From Strigops habroptila (lineage: Eukaryota > Chordata > Aves > Psittaciformes > Psittacidae), in the NCBI RefSeq assembly GCF_004027225.2, contig NC_044277.2, positions 88,982,283-89,046,282 of the forward strand: a DNA stretch of 64,000 nucleotides. The letters run 5' to 3'. Position numbers and translations under genes: made by a program. Of the stretch, positions 1-38,697 are shown in pieces. Below the pieces are notes generated by a model. It searched no databases. It worked only from the letters and a program-made list of their open reading frames with translations, and was not told where the DNA came from. The first letter of the stretch is position 1. Each line of letters opens with the position of its first letter.

Positions 1-25900
<25,900 letters not shown>

Positions 25901-26270
25901 GCCTGCCGCTGGCCCCGCCCCGCCCGCCGCGGTCAATTGGCGCACGGGAGGCGGGCGGGCGCTGCGGGGCGTGGGGATGGGGTGCTTGCTTAGGGGTTTA
26001 TGCCTAGGTGCACACCTGCATGCAGGCACGGGCGGGTGGGCACGTAGAGGAGCCAGGAGCCGGTCACCTCTCTGTGTGCAGGTGCTGCCCACGAGGGTGT
26101 TCGGAGCCGGGCAGCGGAGGGGACGGGAGACGGTGACCGGCCGAAAGTCGGTGCGAAAGCTAGTGATGCGAAGCAGGAGCAAGAGCCGGCCCACGGGCTG
26201 CCTGGAGGTGGCACCGTGATACACCAGATCACCGTGAGGGTGTCTTTACTATCGTTATTGTTAATGGCCG

Positions 26271-26398
26271 TAGAATCACAGAATGGTTTGGCTTGGAAGG
26301 GACCTTAAAGATCATCCAGTTCCAACCCCCTGCCATGGGCAGGGACACCTTCCACTAGAGCAGGTTGCTCAAAGCCCTGTCCATCCTGGCCTTGATGT
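26271..26398 (-). mobile_element. CR1 LINE, short 3'-end fragment
   Basis: The plus strand reads AGAATCACAGAATGGTTTGG, then GGAAGGGACCTTAAAGATCA, then the CCATGGGCAGGGACACCTTCCA block, which is the reverse complement of the CR1 3' terminus. Only about 130 bp remain, the usual 5'-truncated form. Confidence 0.9.
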
Positions 26399-27574
26399 AT
26401 TAAATGCAGCCACCAGCTAAGCCACTGCATACTTAGGACTTGTACAGGAACTCCTATCTGTAATACTGACAGCTTTAGTGAAGCCTGAGGTTGTTTTTCC
26501 CCTAGCAGCTTTTTTTAGTTATTATCATTGTAAGGAATATTCTAAGCAATTTTTTTTATTGTAAGCAATTTATTAAAACGCACATTGCTAATAACGGATG
26601 CAGGGGGGGGGGACTGCATTCAAAATTATAAAAATAAACATTAGTCCCTTGTAACCTGCATACCTCCAGTGTATTCAGAAGGCATGATTAATAAAAATGG
26701 CACATTCAGTGTTCAAGTTGGTGAAGTCTCATTTTAAGTTTTAATTCTCAACATTAGTTTGAACTTCCTACTTTTTAATGTTTTTGAGAGCGAGGGGCAA
26801 GAAAAGAGGGAGATCTTTTCAACACGGTAACAACTACTTGGCACCATGGAGAGAAAAGCAGAAAATTGTTTTAGAAATTCAGATTCATATCTGCTTCACC
26901 AAGCTGGGGGCTCAGGCTTGCTGAGCGAAAACGGGAAGCTGTCTTAATTATACCTTTCCCCCACACACACCTCCCTGTTCCTTATTAACTGGTGTGGTAA
27001 CTTTGTGACTTTGTGTTGGCTTAAGCACCGTTGACAGATTAATTGATTCTACCACAAGTCAACTGGGTGGAACATGGGGCTATGGGAATCGGTTTTCTGG
27101 AATCCAAAGGATTTGACCACTCACACATAGTTTGCTGAAATGAAAGTTCGAGAAAACAACACTATATTTTCTGAAACAGAATATGCCCATTTCCTTTAAT
27201 GAAATAAAACATCAGAGGTGCCTCTCGGGTAAAATGAAGTTCAAAGGTGAGGCTTGAATGTGAGAAGGAAGGAGTTACCGTCACCCACACAGGCAGAATT
27301 CAGGCAGGGATTCAAGAGGAGTTGATCACACATAGCAAAGCCCTGAACCATAAATTCATCTGTATGGATGTGTTTGAACACTATTACATGTATGCATTAC
27401 GTGCATAGAAGTACCTCTCCACCATCAGTGGAAAAGGTACAGCAGTTGCCCTGTGATGTCCCTTCTCTGCTCTTATGTTCTTTCCTCTCCCTCTCCAGCT
27501 TATTCTTGCCCCACAGCTGCCCTTCTTTCCAGTGATGGGTGCTCCCCTCTGCCTCTGATGCTGCCACCCAATTT

Positions 27575-29095
27575 CACAGAATCGTAGAATGTTTTGGCCT
27601 GGCAGGCACCTTAAAGCTCATTCAGTTCCAACTCCCTGCCACAAGCAGGGACACCTTCCACTAGACCAGGTTGCTCCAAGCCCTGTCCAACCTGAACACA
27701 ACTTCTCTGGGCAACCTCTGCCAGTGCTTCACCACGCTCACAGTAAAGCACTTCTTTCTTACATCTAATCTAAATCTACCCTCTTTCAGTTTAAAGCCAT
27801 TTCCCCTTGTCATATTGCTACATGCCCTTTTAAAAAGTCCCTCTCCAGATTTCTGTAGGCCCCCTTCAGATACTGGAAGGCTGCTATGATGTCTCCATGC
27901 AGCCTTCTCTTCTCCAGGCTAAACAGCCCCAACTTTCTCAGCTTGTTTTCACAGGAGAGGTGTCCAGCCTTCTTATCATCTTTGCGGCCTTCCTCTGGAC
28001 TTGCTTCAACAAGCCCACATTCTTCTTATGTCATGTATCCCAGAGCTGAACGCAGCACTCCAAGTGGGGTCTCACAAGAGCGGACTATAGGGGGAGAGTC
28101 AACTCCCTCAACCTGCTGGTCACTTCTTTTGATGCACGGCAGCATATAGTTGGCTCTCTGGGCTGCAAGCCCACACTGCTGAGTCACGTTGAGCTTCTCA
28201 TCAACCAGCACTCCCAAGTCATTTCTCCTCAGGGTTGCTCTCAATCCAGTCTCTCCCCAGCCTGTATTTGTGTTAGGGATTGTCCCAACCCGTGTGCAGG
28301 ACCTTGTGCTTCACCTTGTTGAACTTCATGAAGTTTGCACGGGCCCATCTTTCAAGCCCATCAAGGTCCCTCTGGATGTCATCCCTTCCCTCCAGCATGT
28401 CAACTGCACCATACAGCTTGGTGTTGTTGGCAAACTTGCTGAAGGTGCACTCAAACCCATTGTCCATGTCGCTGACAAAGATGCTAAATAGCGCTATCCC
28501 CAACACCCCAAGGAACACCACTCATGACTGGTCTCCACCTGGACATTGGGCCATTGACTGCCACTCTTTGAATGTGACCATTCAGCCAATTCCTTATCAA
28601 CCAAGCAGTCCATCTGTCAAATCCATGTCTCGCCAGTTTAGAGACAACGATGTCATATGGGACAGCATCAAATACTTAGCACAAGTCTAGGTAGATGATG
28701 TCAGTCACTCTTCCTATATCCACCAGTGCTATAACCCCATTGGAGAAGGCTACCAAATTTGTCAGGCATGATTTGCCCTTACTGAAGCCGTATTTGCTGT
28801 CACCAATCACCTTCTTAATTTCCATGTGCCTTAGCACAGTTTCCAGGAGGATCTGCTCCATGATCTAGCTGAGAACTGACAAGAGGCTGACCAGCCTTTA
28901 GTTACCCGGCTCTTCCTTTCGTTCCTTTTCAAAAATGGGGGTTATATTTCCCCTTTTCCAGTCAGTGGGAAGTTCACCAGACTGCCTCAACTTCTCGAAT
29001 ATGATGGATAGTGGCTTAGCCACTTCATCCACCAGTTCCCTCAGGACCCATGGATGCATCTCATCAGGTCTCATGGACTTGTGCACCTGTGTCTG
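27575..29095 (-). mobile_element. CR1 LINE, 5'-truncated copy with reverse-transcriptase remnants
   Basis: About 1.5 kb matching the 3' half of CR1 in reverse orientation: terminal CACAGAATCGTAGAATG at 27575, then the 3' region, then a decayed ORF2. Minus-strand pieces include MRPDEMHPWVLRELVDEVA and PTDWKRGNITPIF (RT entry region), [17 protein letters not shown], and LGVLVDEKLNVTQQCGLAAQ downstream. The catalytic FADDTKL box reads FANNTKL, so both metal-binding Asp residues are gone, and stops and frameshifts separate the pieces. Two CR1 copies in 3 kb of intergenic sequence support a bird source. Confidence 0.93.
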
Positions 29096-32000
29096 TCAAT
29101 TGCTGGTGCTTTCTGAAATGCTCCCCAACATTTCACACGCCTGAAGACAGAAAGGTTGCGGACAGAACTTGCCAGTGTTTAAGCCAAACTGCAAGATGAT
29201 GCAGAGCTGCAGGACAAGCACTGCAACCCAGTCACTTATCACTTCCTTTTGTCATAAAGACAGCAGAGAGGTGCTGTGCTGTGCTCTTGCTGTGAACCAG
29301 GACACTGAAGGGAAGGCAATAGGCTCGAACAAAGAGACCCAGGAACTGCAGTGATGTTTCTGAGCCTTGCGAAAGGACCTCCAAGAACATTCTCATGCAC
29401 CTGCTTCCCTGCTCGTTTTACACAACAACATGAGCAGACCCACTGCTAATTTTCTGCTGAAAGAACCTTCTTTAGTTGCAATCCTTAAAGGTGTTGATGC
29501 TATGCTGAAATGCCAGCCTAAATACCTGAAACTGGCTTCTCCCAAACACCATCACAAGTGCCAGCATGCATACCGAAGCTAATAGGGATTGCGTAAACTT
29601 CGTTTGGTTTCTGTTTGTTTGAATGAGTTTGAACCAAATGAGCCATGTTTCTGTGTGATACTTCGTTGTGCCTGAATTGTCCCACTGATGTTCATGTTGC
29701 TTGTGGGCTCGTGCGAGCCCACGGAGGTGTTGTGTTGCAATGCACACTCTGTTTTCCACAATGTCAATTGTAGCACTACATAAACAGGAACTGGTTCACC
29801 TTCCGTTTGTTTGTGAATGACAGGCAGATATTTACTTTCTGCAGCTAGGACACCAAAGGCAGTTATCCAGACATGGAACACCACCTTACACCGATCTCAT
29901 TACTGCTCAGGCAGCGGTTTTAACAGGCCTGGTCTAACTTTCTACTCCATGTGTTGGGAGGAACTACTCCAACACTAAATGTCTCAGTTCTTCCCTTTTT
30001 ATCTGCATGTGACTGCTACTGATAAGGTTGGGAATGAAATGAACTTTCCTAGATGCACATCTAGAACTGCATTGTGCATCCTGCTAAGCAGTGTCTTTCA
30101 GGAAACATGATCTACTTTTGTGAATGGAAGTAGCTCGGTTGTATTAGATAGCTTCCCCCAAAAAGACACAAAGAAAAACCCTAGAAAACCAGAAAAAAAT
30201 CCCAGAAAACCTCCAGGAAGAAAAAAAAAAACAAAAACAAAAAAAAAACACCAAACCCAAAAAACAAACCTCCCCCAAAACCCCCAACACTAAGAAATCA
30301 TATTCTGCTCTGTTGCATTGTCAGCATCTATAGGGTAGCTCTGGTTTCCACCTGTAGAACTTGGAAGAAAGCTTGCCTCTGCCTTTAAAGATGATAAAGC
30401 CTGTACCCCAAAATGAGGAGATCAACTACTTCAAGCTCAATAAAGCCAAACCAGCCATGCGTGTGCATGCTGCCTTTGTAGCATTTGATGTATTTGAGAA
30501 GCCCAGAGGTAACCTGCTTTCAGAAGAGGAGCAAGCGCTAGGCGAATTGCTCAGACTCTCAACAGAGGTCTTTGGCAGGACTGGGTGGACACGTGTGGCT
30601 GTGGATCAGGGTAGCATGCCAAGCTGTGTCCTAAAAGCAGGAGGAGATGGGACTGCAAGATGATGCCCACATGTAGTTGCACCCATGTGTGACATACCAC
30701 TGTGGTGGGTACACAGTTGAAAAACATTTTCACATGGCCCCTTGTCTCAGGGAGGCATCCATTCAACACTTGGGCTTTTAAACTTTGCCATGAAGAGGTT
30801 GCTGTTTTGGTACAAAGGGCAGCCTTAGCATGGGGACAGATGGCACTTTACCTCAGTAGGGCCCTTGTAGTCCATATGAAGCCGGAGCCACAGGTGGCCA
30901 AGGTTTGAAAGCACCTTTTTTCCCCTCCCTCTGTGACTTTGCTATAACAACTGGAATGTGTTAGATGATGATGTCTGCTGTGGTACAGGATGCGGGCTGG
31001 CAAGGGGCTCCTCTCATGTGCTTGAAGGGGACGATTAATGGAAGAGAAGCTGCTTACTCAGGGACCAAAGGGAACACATCTTTCTGCAGAATAGTGTTTT
31101 GCTTAAGAAACATGCTTTTAAAGTCAATCCTGCAGCTGTATAAGCCAAGAAGGAGGCTTTCAGTTTCAGCTTTTTTTGTTACACAAGCTCACAATGCCTT
31201 TACATATATATATTTTGAAGAGAAAACTATGTAGAACACTAGACTTCACCCATATGATCTTTTATCTGGAAAAGGTAATGTCCAGCTATCTTGTTCCAGA
31301 CACTTGAGCATGAAAGGAGCAAAGTGAAGAAAGACTGCAATAACCTTTAGAGTGGTTTTATTTGCTCTAGGGCTACAAATGATACAGTGAGGCAATTGCT
31401 ACCATAGCTTTTTACTGTGCTTAAACAGTTGTCATTTTTATTAGGAACAAGTCCACACCCGAAAAGTAGCATCTTAACACAATTGGTTGCATTTTCTTAA
31501 TTGATGCACAAAGTTCTGCTTAAAAGGCTGTATGTGTTTAAGAGCATACCATAATGATTTAAGCATACAGCTACAGTGACAAGTTTTATACCAGTAATAT
31601 TAACAGCACAAAACCCCCACAGCTTGTCTAAATGTTTTAATACACTTGAAGCTTAACTCCTCTAAAATCAATATAAAATGGAGCAAATTCCTGCTTTAAA
31701 TTTTTGACTTCTGCACCTGCTGCAAATCTTTCCAGTTTTTTTAGTAGTTTTGTTCAGCCTTATTCCCCTACAATCAGTTTCTTTTCCTTTTAAACTTGGA
31801 AGGCTGTAACTCTTGATTTTTAAACTACACATCAAATGCTGCAATATGATTTGGAGTACAGATGAGAAATCTCAGTTCTGTAAATGGGCATAGAGTTATA
31901 TGCTCCTAAACTCTGCATCTGTCTTGCTAGGTAGTAACTTCCTCCCTCCCCTCTCTTTCTGAAGCTTAGTATATGGGCTAATTATCAAACTGATGTTGCT

Positions 32001-33833
32001 CATCTGAGACTGTTTTTGGCAGTCATTTAAAAGACCTGATAGAAGAATTGCCATGCGATTTTAACAAAAGCCAAGTGAAGTATACAGCAAACACCCTAAA
32101 AGACAACGTAAGCTTGCTGCACATGAATTCATTTAATCTTTTTGTAAATTACAACTTCACATGGTTTGAATTTGAAAAAATAGCTAAATTCCCATAGGGC
32201 TCAATTTCACATGTCAGACTGCTTGCATTGTTCTCATAAAAATATAGTATACTGTACCAGAAATAATTGTTTTAAAAACTTGGGTATTTGTACACCATGC
32301 TTTGAAAGTAAGGTTTACCAGTTTGATGATAGCATTGCAAGGCTCTGTGTGTTGAAGCCATCTAGCAAGCTGCTCATCTTAGTTTACATGGTGCTTAATT
32401 GTGATTTCGTGTTTATTGAAAGGATACAGTAGCATGCTGTTCCTCAAAACATGGCAAAAATATACATAAAACTTTTTTAAAAATATTTGTGTCCATAAAA
32501 ACACTTGGTAACAATAATTATAATGACAATAAGAAGAAATGTTGAAACCCTGAATAATCCTATTTCTACATAACTCCCTTGATCGTCACACACAGCTTGG
32601 GCACAGGTTACATTCCTCAGTACTAGGCAGCTTTCAAAATACCTAAGTTTTAAACCAGCAGTACTCCTGTGTTTTTTCTTCTTCCTGGGTTGATGGAGAA
32701 TTAATTCATTTAGCTTAGTTTTCAGGGATGCAAGTTCTTACATATTTTTGTGTAGCTCAGGCTATCTAGCCCTTAGTTTTAGTTCCTTCATTTCCAGGAG
32801 AATGGTTAGGGGGAGTTATGATTGCAGAGAGAATGACTAGAAGTCATCCCTTGAAGGAAGGAGAAAGATCTAATGGAGATGCAGTGCAGAAAGGCAAGAA
32901 GGGAAGGCAAATTCAGCACTGACCTGTACTGCTAAGCAGCTAGGATGTTGCATTTTTTGACAGGATGGAGTTGTATTTATGAGTAAAGAGAATTTCTGCA
33001 GCAATACCTGTACAGTATTTGTCTGACCAGCTTGCCAGACCCTTTTAGACAAAAGCAGTTTCACTGCAAATGGTTTTCAGGACCACAGATGTTAACCTGA
33101 CACCCATGCGATGTTGAGCATGCTTGGGAGGATCACCTGAGCCTTCTTGCCTCCAGGTCCAGGTTGAGTGTGGCAGGAGGCTGGTTCTCAGTGGTAGTGG
33201 GGCAAGCCTGGACTTTCCCTTTTGCCTAAAAAGGCTGGCAAGTACTCTTGATGCAGAGGATAAAAAAGCAACATGAAATCAACATGTAGGTTTTTCACTT
33301 CTCATTTCAGAGAAACCTAGCTGGTCTTCCCATTCATCAAATGGATCACAGCAGGTAAGTGGGCCATTCAGGTGAATTATTCTGCAAATTGTCTTGCTTT
33401 CTTTTCTTTCTTTCTTTCATTTTCTGTCGTTTCTTTCAGTTGACAATAATCTATAGCCACCTTCCTTCATCTTTTTTTCCATTACCCAGTAAGCATTTTC
33501 TTTCTTACAGATGGAGTGTTTTCTCTCAAAGCTTGAGGCATCTGGCAAGAACTGTAGCTGTAAGGGAATTGCGCTTGCCATCAGAAGAGGCTGTTGACTT
33601 CCAGAGGTGCGGTATCTTCCTATTGCATTCTCCCAGGCATGTCTGGGGCTCAGCTCCACGTGCCATTTTAGGGATTAGGTGGGGCTGCTTTGAAATTGTA
33701 TGCAAAGTACACTTCACTCAGCACAGCTCCAGAAAAGCACTTTTGGGGGATAAGCCATCGTGATGTACTGCTTCCTCGCCTCTCCTCAAATCCCAGGCCA
33801 CTGGGCTTAATATGCACATGGTCAGCACAATAA
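29096..33833. other. Intergenic region between the CR1 copy and GCM2
   Basis: No gene recognised. Contains an A- and C-rich low-complexity tract (about 30170-30290). A 100-codon plus-strand frame (30361-30663) opens on TTG rather than ATG and resembles nothing I know. Any long GCM2 3' UTR would fall here. Confidence 0.55.
30170..30290. repeat. A/C-rich low-complexity tract
   Basis: About 120 bases almost without G or T after the first third: A runs interrupted by CC, CCC and CCCCC. It may be a degraded poly-A tail or simple repeat. No flanking duplication recognised. Confidence 0.75.
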
Positions 33834-33839
33834 TTTATT
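33834..33839 (-). terminator. Candidate GCM2 polyadenylation signal (AATAAA)
   Basis: AATAAA on the minus strand, about 40 bases after the stop codon. If used, the 3' UTR is very short. Other AATAAA words lie further downstream (for example near 32411 and 31346), so the true site is undecided. Confidence 0.35.
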
Positions 33840-36800
33840 TTCCCATTTGCATGTATTTGCCTTTTGGGCAACATTTAGTCAATATTCAGCACTCTCAAAC
33901 TTTAAGGTCTGGCCTTCATGCTCAGCATAACTGTTCCCTAGCAGTGGCCCATACTGGTAGGTCTCCACATTCTCAGCTGGTTTGGACTTTGGGGGGACTG
34001 GGTCATGCTGGTAAAGCAACGCTGACTTTATCATCCCAAAATCTTCCTGAATCTTCATCCCTGAATAGATAGCACCAGAGACATTTTCTGCCACATGCGT
34101 ATAGCTCTGAAGGTTTTTCATATCACAGAGGTTGTCACTGTATTTCAGCGTGGATGGCTTGTAGGCCTGGTAGGACACCTTAGTGGTGGTTGTGATAACT
34201 GTTTGCAATGGCGGGGCTATGGGAGAGGGGCTGGGACCGTACCTGCAAGGGTAGTCCCCACTGTAGCAAGGGTAGTTAGCGCTGGTTTGCATCTGTCCAT
34301 AGTCACTCTGGTCTCCACTACCAGTTTTCCCCCAAGCTGGTTTCAGTCCATAGTGTCTGCCAGGGTTATCAAAGTTTTTATCATGGGTGGTCACTGCATT
34401 GTAGTGAGATCCATTCAAACTGAGGGGATCTGCATCGATGGTAGGACTTGGCAGATCTTTGTAAAATGTTGGGTAAGGGCTGGAGCTTATAAAGGTAGGA
34501 ACTCCAAACTCATAGCTGCATGGCCTGGGCATGTAGATCCTTGGATTGGGGCACTTCGGGTATGCTGACAGCTGGTCCTCTTGGAAGCTGGCTGAGTCAT
34601 AAGATGCTTTGTAAAGGTCAGTGTTTTGCAGCAAAGGGTAAGACTGGGCTGGAATCGAAAAACTGGTGTCTGTGATGATGCCAACCCTTTCTGGGCCATC
34701 CATGCAGGGCAGATTCTGTAGGTTATTGGCATAACCACTGCTGTCGTGGTACCTTCCTGCCTGACAAGGACAAGTAGATCTTTGAGATTCGTGAATCAGT
34801 ACTGCCCACACAGATGTATATGTTCCAACACTTGTGCTATTGCTCATTTCAGCCCCAAATCAACAGATGTAGCATGATGTAAAACATTGTTTTGCCCAAG
34901 GATCCCCAGTACATGCTTATGCCGCTGTTATAATTGACTAATGACTTTGACTTACCTCTGAGTTTAGAGGTCTTTTTTTCTGGGAATGGTGGAAAGAGGA
35001 CATTTGCTTCTTAAATGCACTTCGTCTTGCCTCTGCCTCCAACTTACTCTCTGGCCTGGGGTGGTCATGGACTCCTTTGGCCTAAATTAGGATTAACAAA
35101 GAATTAGGTGTGAACTGGAAGGGGGTAAGAGAAAAGAAAATGCAATAAGTAGGATGAGACATAGCCACAACACAGGAGAACGGGCAGGAGGTACTAAACA
35201 ACAAGAAGGGATTTAATGTAAAGATAATTAATAGGGATTTACAGGTACGTAGAAGGAAAAACTGAAGGAGAAGTCAATGGAGACTGCAGAGCCGATGAAG
35301 GAGGAAAGGTGTTACCTACATTTGTGACATTCAGGAGTAGTTAATCAGAACCATGAGGGAAAAAAAAGAGTTTATAGATTTAGTTTGGTTTTCTGCAGTC
35401 CAGCATCGCAGTTCTACTTTGTAACAGCCACCACTAAAACAGTGTAAATAAAATAAAAGAGGTTTAATGTCACCAATCTTGAATAGGACTGAAAAGTATA
35501 TCCTGGAAAGGCATCCAAAGATGCTCTGCTATTGAAACATCTGTGGATATGCAGATCCATGTATCCAAAGCTATATTGATACATGGTGAAACAATATATT
35601 TAGCATGTCTTTACCTATTACATTCCCTTGAATGGGCCTTCATATAGTCCCTAAGACAAAGTAGGAAACTTAAATTGCCTTTAAAATGCTGTCCTTTCTC
35701 AAATAGGAATTAACTTCTAAGCAAGGATTTATCAACTATTTTGATGGTAAAAATCTTCAGTTTTTCCATGTCTGTAACAGAATATCTGAACAACAGCAGC
35801 AGCAACAATACACATGAGAATTTGAGAACACAGCTAGTTTGCTTGCATATACTGACTGGAGAACAGAATTCACTGCCGGGGGGGTCAAGGAAAAGAAAAA
35901 ATCATGTAGCAGAGAATGTGATCTCATAGAACAGAGATTTTTGTGATTTTTTTTTTTTTGTCCTACTGATGCTAAAAAAAGAAATCAACATTTCAAATTT
36001 TAGTTTTTGAAATCTCCTTTTCTGCCAAGTTTTTAAACCCTCTTAAAATTCAAATAGTATTTTCACATGAAGTAGGAATTTCACATTTCAACTTGTACAA
36101 TTTAAGTAAGGTTTTTCTTTCCCCATTTGTTTATTTTAATAGGAAATAAATATTAGGTCCTTGGTGACATTCAGTTGTCAGCTACACCAGGGTACAGGAC
36201 AACCTTTTTGTTAAAGTTCTACTCTTTACAGTACACAAATATGAGACATCAGTAATGTTGTTAAAGCTGAATATAGTTAATTTACAAGCACCGCTTTTAA
36301 AAAGACAGACAAGTGTTATTGTTTTATTTATTATTGCCACGTTTGTACTACAGAGAAGTTCAGTCATGGACCAGAACTCCAACATGTTCACCATGCTCGA
36401 TGTTACACAAGGAAAAAAGAATAAAGGGGAGGAAGGGAGGGCAGGAGAGGGGGAAGTGATAGATCACTCAATATTATCTTTATATAGATATAATTTATAT
36501 ATAGATATAACATACATATGTGTGCACACATGTATGCATGCTTTTTACCTGGAAAAATATTGCTTTGCCATCAAGTCTCCAGAAGTTTGTGACTGGATAG
36601 CCACTGTGTCCTCGGCAAGGGATCAGTTCAAGGGCTGAATTACAGTTTGGGCAGGCTTTCTCTGCAAGTAGACAAATAAAGAAACTACTGAAGACACTGT
36701 TTAAAGTCAAGGGTGTTGTCTGAGAGTAAACAGAGCTCAAGAGCAATAAAATCAGCCTTCACTGAAATTCAGATTAAAATACCATGTTCAAGGAAATACA

Positions 36801-38672
36801 TCATAGACTACCAAGTGTAACCAAATGGTCGAAACTAGAGCTGCATAATTGAAATAAATGCTAATGAGTTAAAGGATCTTAAATCCATTTTCCTTTAAGT
36901 ATTTACAGGCAGACATCTATGAAATTTGAAAATATATGTATTCATCACTGTCTTTGCAATGACGCCTTAATCTGCATGCAAGGGTGATCCCAGTTTAGAA
37001 CTCAAGCCGAGCTGAAGGAAGTGGGGTCCTTGGGCATTCCAGCTCTCCTTTGTGCCTCTCACTTTGTTGCTTCTGCCGAGCCTTGTCACATATGGCAGGG
37101 CGAAGCTGCAGCCTGGCTCCTCCGGGCAGGGCGCAGCTCCGGGCACACACCACCACCCCCAGGCAGGACTTCTTGAGGATCTGGCAGTTGTGGTTGTTGG
37201 TGTTGCGCATGGCCCAGCCGCTGAGGTGTCTCTGTGCATTCTTCTCTTCACTGGAGTAGATGAGCCGCACGTAGCCATCGGGCCACTCCTGGAAGGCATC
37301 GAAGTGCTTGGGCTCCTGCAGCAGGGCAAGCAGGGGTGGGAGGGCAGGCAGCAAGGAAGAGAGCAGGAGAACATTAGTAGGATATTGCAATCTAATGTTT
37401 TTGCCCCATTGCGAAATGCATAATGGGGGAAAAAGGGCTTTTCCATGACCACCTGAGCAGCAGATGAATTAAGAAAATTAGTTTTTGAGAGAAATGCCCT
37501 AAAAAAGGGGAAAGGCGGTCTGAGCTTCCATGTCTCAAGAGAAATTAGGATCCTTTCCTCTTTTGCATCATGATCCATAATAACATGGTCAATTGTCACA
37601 GGTGCCTCTTTGCAGTGAGGTTACTCAGCTGTAAGAGATCAGCCTTGTTAACAAAACTTACTGAGTGGTCTACTATGGATCCACCCAAGCAGGACAGAAG
37701 CCACCCTGCTCACACATACTATTAATAAAAGTTCTCTCCATCGTGGGACTGTGCATCTGCAGGCTAGAAACTAGAAGTTTTAGCTAAGGAATGGTTTCTT
37801 AAAGTGCATCTAATAGGAGTTCAATAAGGCTTCTGCCAAAAAATAGAAATAAAAGTTGCCATTGCAAATATACTTCAAATATCTGCATAGTGGTTCAGAG
37901 AAAGAACATTTCAGTTTGGGATTTCACTAGCTTTCTGGAGTTCCTTGCCAATATGAATTACCAGAACAATGAAAGAACTACTAAGATTTTAAACCCTAAG
38001 TTTAAAGTAAAGAGCAAGTGAAGAGTTCCTGTAACACTCATTTAACATATACATGTACTACATGTGAGCAGTCCCACTGAATGCATGTAAGCTACCAGCA
38101 TTTACAGAATTGAGCCATTCTCTAGTTGTATGAGCTTTGTAAAATGAAATAAACTTTAAGATGAAAAAAGTTGTGAATTAAAAAAGCACTTGAAGCTCAT
38201 AACTAGAAAAAAGCAGAGTGGTAATTGACAATAAAATGTCATATCACCAAGCCAATGAAATATTTAGATAACTTGAATTACAGTAGCAGAAAACAGGCAA
38301 CTCAAGATTCTTTTCAACATTTCTTTAAATGGGGAACAAGGGAGAAGGAAACCAGCCAAACAGTGGAGCTTAAAATTAATTTAGGAGGTCATGCACAGCT
38401 GGCTAAAGCTGCACATCAAATCTGTATTTTCATTACAGGTCATTTTGTAAGGACTACTGCTGCCCAACCTAACACAGGTTTGAAAAGGTGCTGGAGAAGT
38501 AAAGCTACCACAACACGAAGCTTTGCCTAGACAGGAGATTTTTCCCCTGCCACCTCAGCTGCCCAGCCCTGCGTTATAGCCAGCAGGGGATGTCTGTACC
38601 GCACCCCCCACACCCGGTACCTGCGGGAGCTGGGGGTCGTTGATGTCCCAGGTGAGCTTCATGCCGGGGGGT
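33834..38672 (-). CDS. GCM2: GCM2, glial cells missing transcription factor 2 (complete)
   Basis: GCM2 is a zinc-containing GCM-domain DNA-binding factor, the master regulator of parathyroid development. Five coding exons (38662-38621, 37315-37063, 36661-36549, 35081-34956, 34760-33879) join in phase to give 471 residues; human has 506. The N-terminus [14 protein letters not shown] corresponds to the human MQLSWDINDPQMPQ, so the 16 residues preceding that Met in human are absent. The GCM domain covers roughly residues 3-158, including [40 protein letters not shown] and [12 protein letters not shown], with its Cys/His ligands present. The C-terminal transactivation region is diverged but keeps [16 protein letters not shown]. 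No breaks were seen. It lies head to head with SYCP2L and downstream of MAK. Confidence 0.96.
33879..34760 (-). CDS. GCM2: GCM2 last coding exon: C-terminal activation region
   Basis: Acceptor TTGTCAG at 34761 gives [15 protein letters not shown] in phase. The open frame extending a further 29 codons upstream (to 34847) is intronic. Recognisable pieces are [47 protein letters not shown] and [19 protein letters not shown]. Ends FESAEY, stop at 33881-33879. Rich in Tyr, Ser and Pro, as in other GCM activation domains. Confidence 0.95.
   Translation of the reverse strand, partial: AGRYHDSSGYANNLQNLPCMDGPERVGIITDTSFSIPAQSYPLLQNTDLYKASYDSASFQEDQLSAYPKCPNPRIYMPRPCSYEFGVPTFISSSPYPTFYKDLPSPTIDADPLSLNGSHYNAVTTHDKNFDNPGRHYGLKPAWGKTGSGDQSDYGQMQTSANYPCYSGDYPCRYGPSPSPIAPPLQTVITTTTKVSYQAYKPSTLKYSDNLCDMKNLQSYTHVAENVSGAIYSGMKIQEDFGMIKSALLYQHDPVPPKSKPAENVETYQYGPLLGNSYAEHEGQTLKFESAEY
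34956..35081 (-). CDS. GCM2: GCM2 coding exon 4: end of GCM domain and basic region
   Basis: Encodes [20 protein letters not shown] then [19 protein letters not shown]. The VHDHPRPE end of the GCM domain is followed by a basic nuclear-localisation-like stretch. 126 nt, phase 0 at both ends. Confidence 0.95.
35082..36548 (-). other. GCM2 intron 3
   Basis: 1.5 kb AT-rich intron. Its upstream end borders an AT/TATATAGA-type simple repeat (about 36478-36540). No other feature seen. Confidence 0.6.
36549..36661 (-). CDS. GCM2: GCM2 coding exon 3: second half of GCM domain
   Basis: Encodes [20 protein letters not shown] then [17 protein letters not shown]. It carries the second set of zinc-binding Cys/His residues. 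113 nt between TTGCAG and CCAG|GTAAAA, phase consistent with both neighbours. Confidence 0.96.
37063..37315 (-). CDS. GCM2: GCM2 coding exon 2: first half of GCM domain
   Basis: Starts [18 protein letters not shown] after GCTGCAG. Continues through [18 protein letters not shown] and [16 protein letters not shown], and ends one base into Lys at a CAACAAA|GTGAGA donor. Holds most DNA-contact and several zinc-ligand residues. Confidence 0.96.
37316..38620 (-). other. GCM2 intron 1
   Basis: 1.3 kb intron, AT-rich except close to the first exon, where it enters the CpG-rich promoter. No other feature seen. Confidence 0.6.
38621..38662 (-). CDS. GCM2: GCM2 coding exon 1 (residues 1-14)
   Basis: [14 protein letters not shown], ending at CCGCAG|GTACCG in phase 0. 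The start is chosen by match to the family and because a TATA box lies only about 36 bases upstream, leaving no room for a longer N-terminus from this promoter. Confidence 0.9.
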
Positions 38673-38697
38673 GGTGACACGCGGCTACTCCCGCTTT

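Noticed and set aside
27671..28690. Plus-strand frames of 72-136 codons inside the CR1 copy
   Set aside because: They are antisense to the CR1 reverse-transcriptase remnants.
30361..30663. 100-codon plus-strand frame in the intergenic region
   Set aside because: Opens on TTG, has no splice partners or promoter that I can see, and no recognisable motif.
34095..34568. 157-codon plus-strand frame across the last GCM2 exon
   Set aside because: It is antisense to a well-supported coding exon and its residues show no family resemblance.
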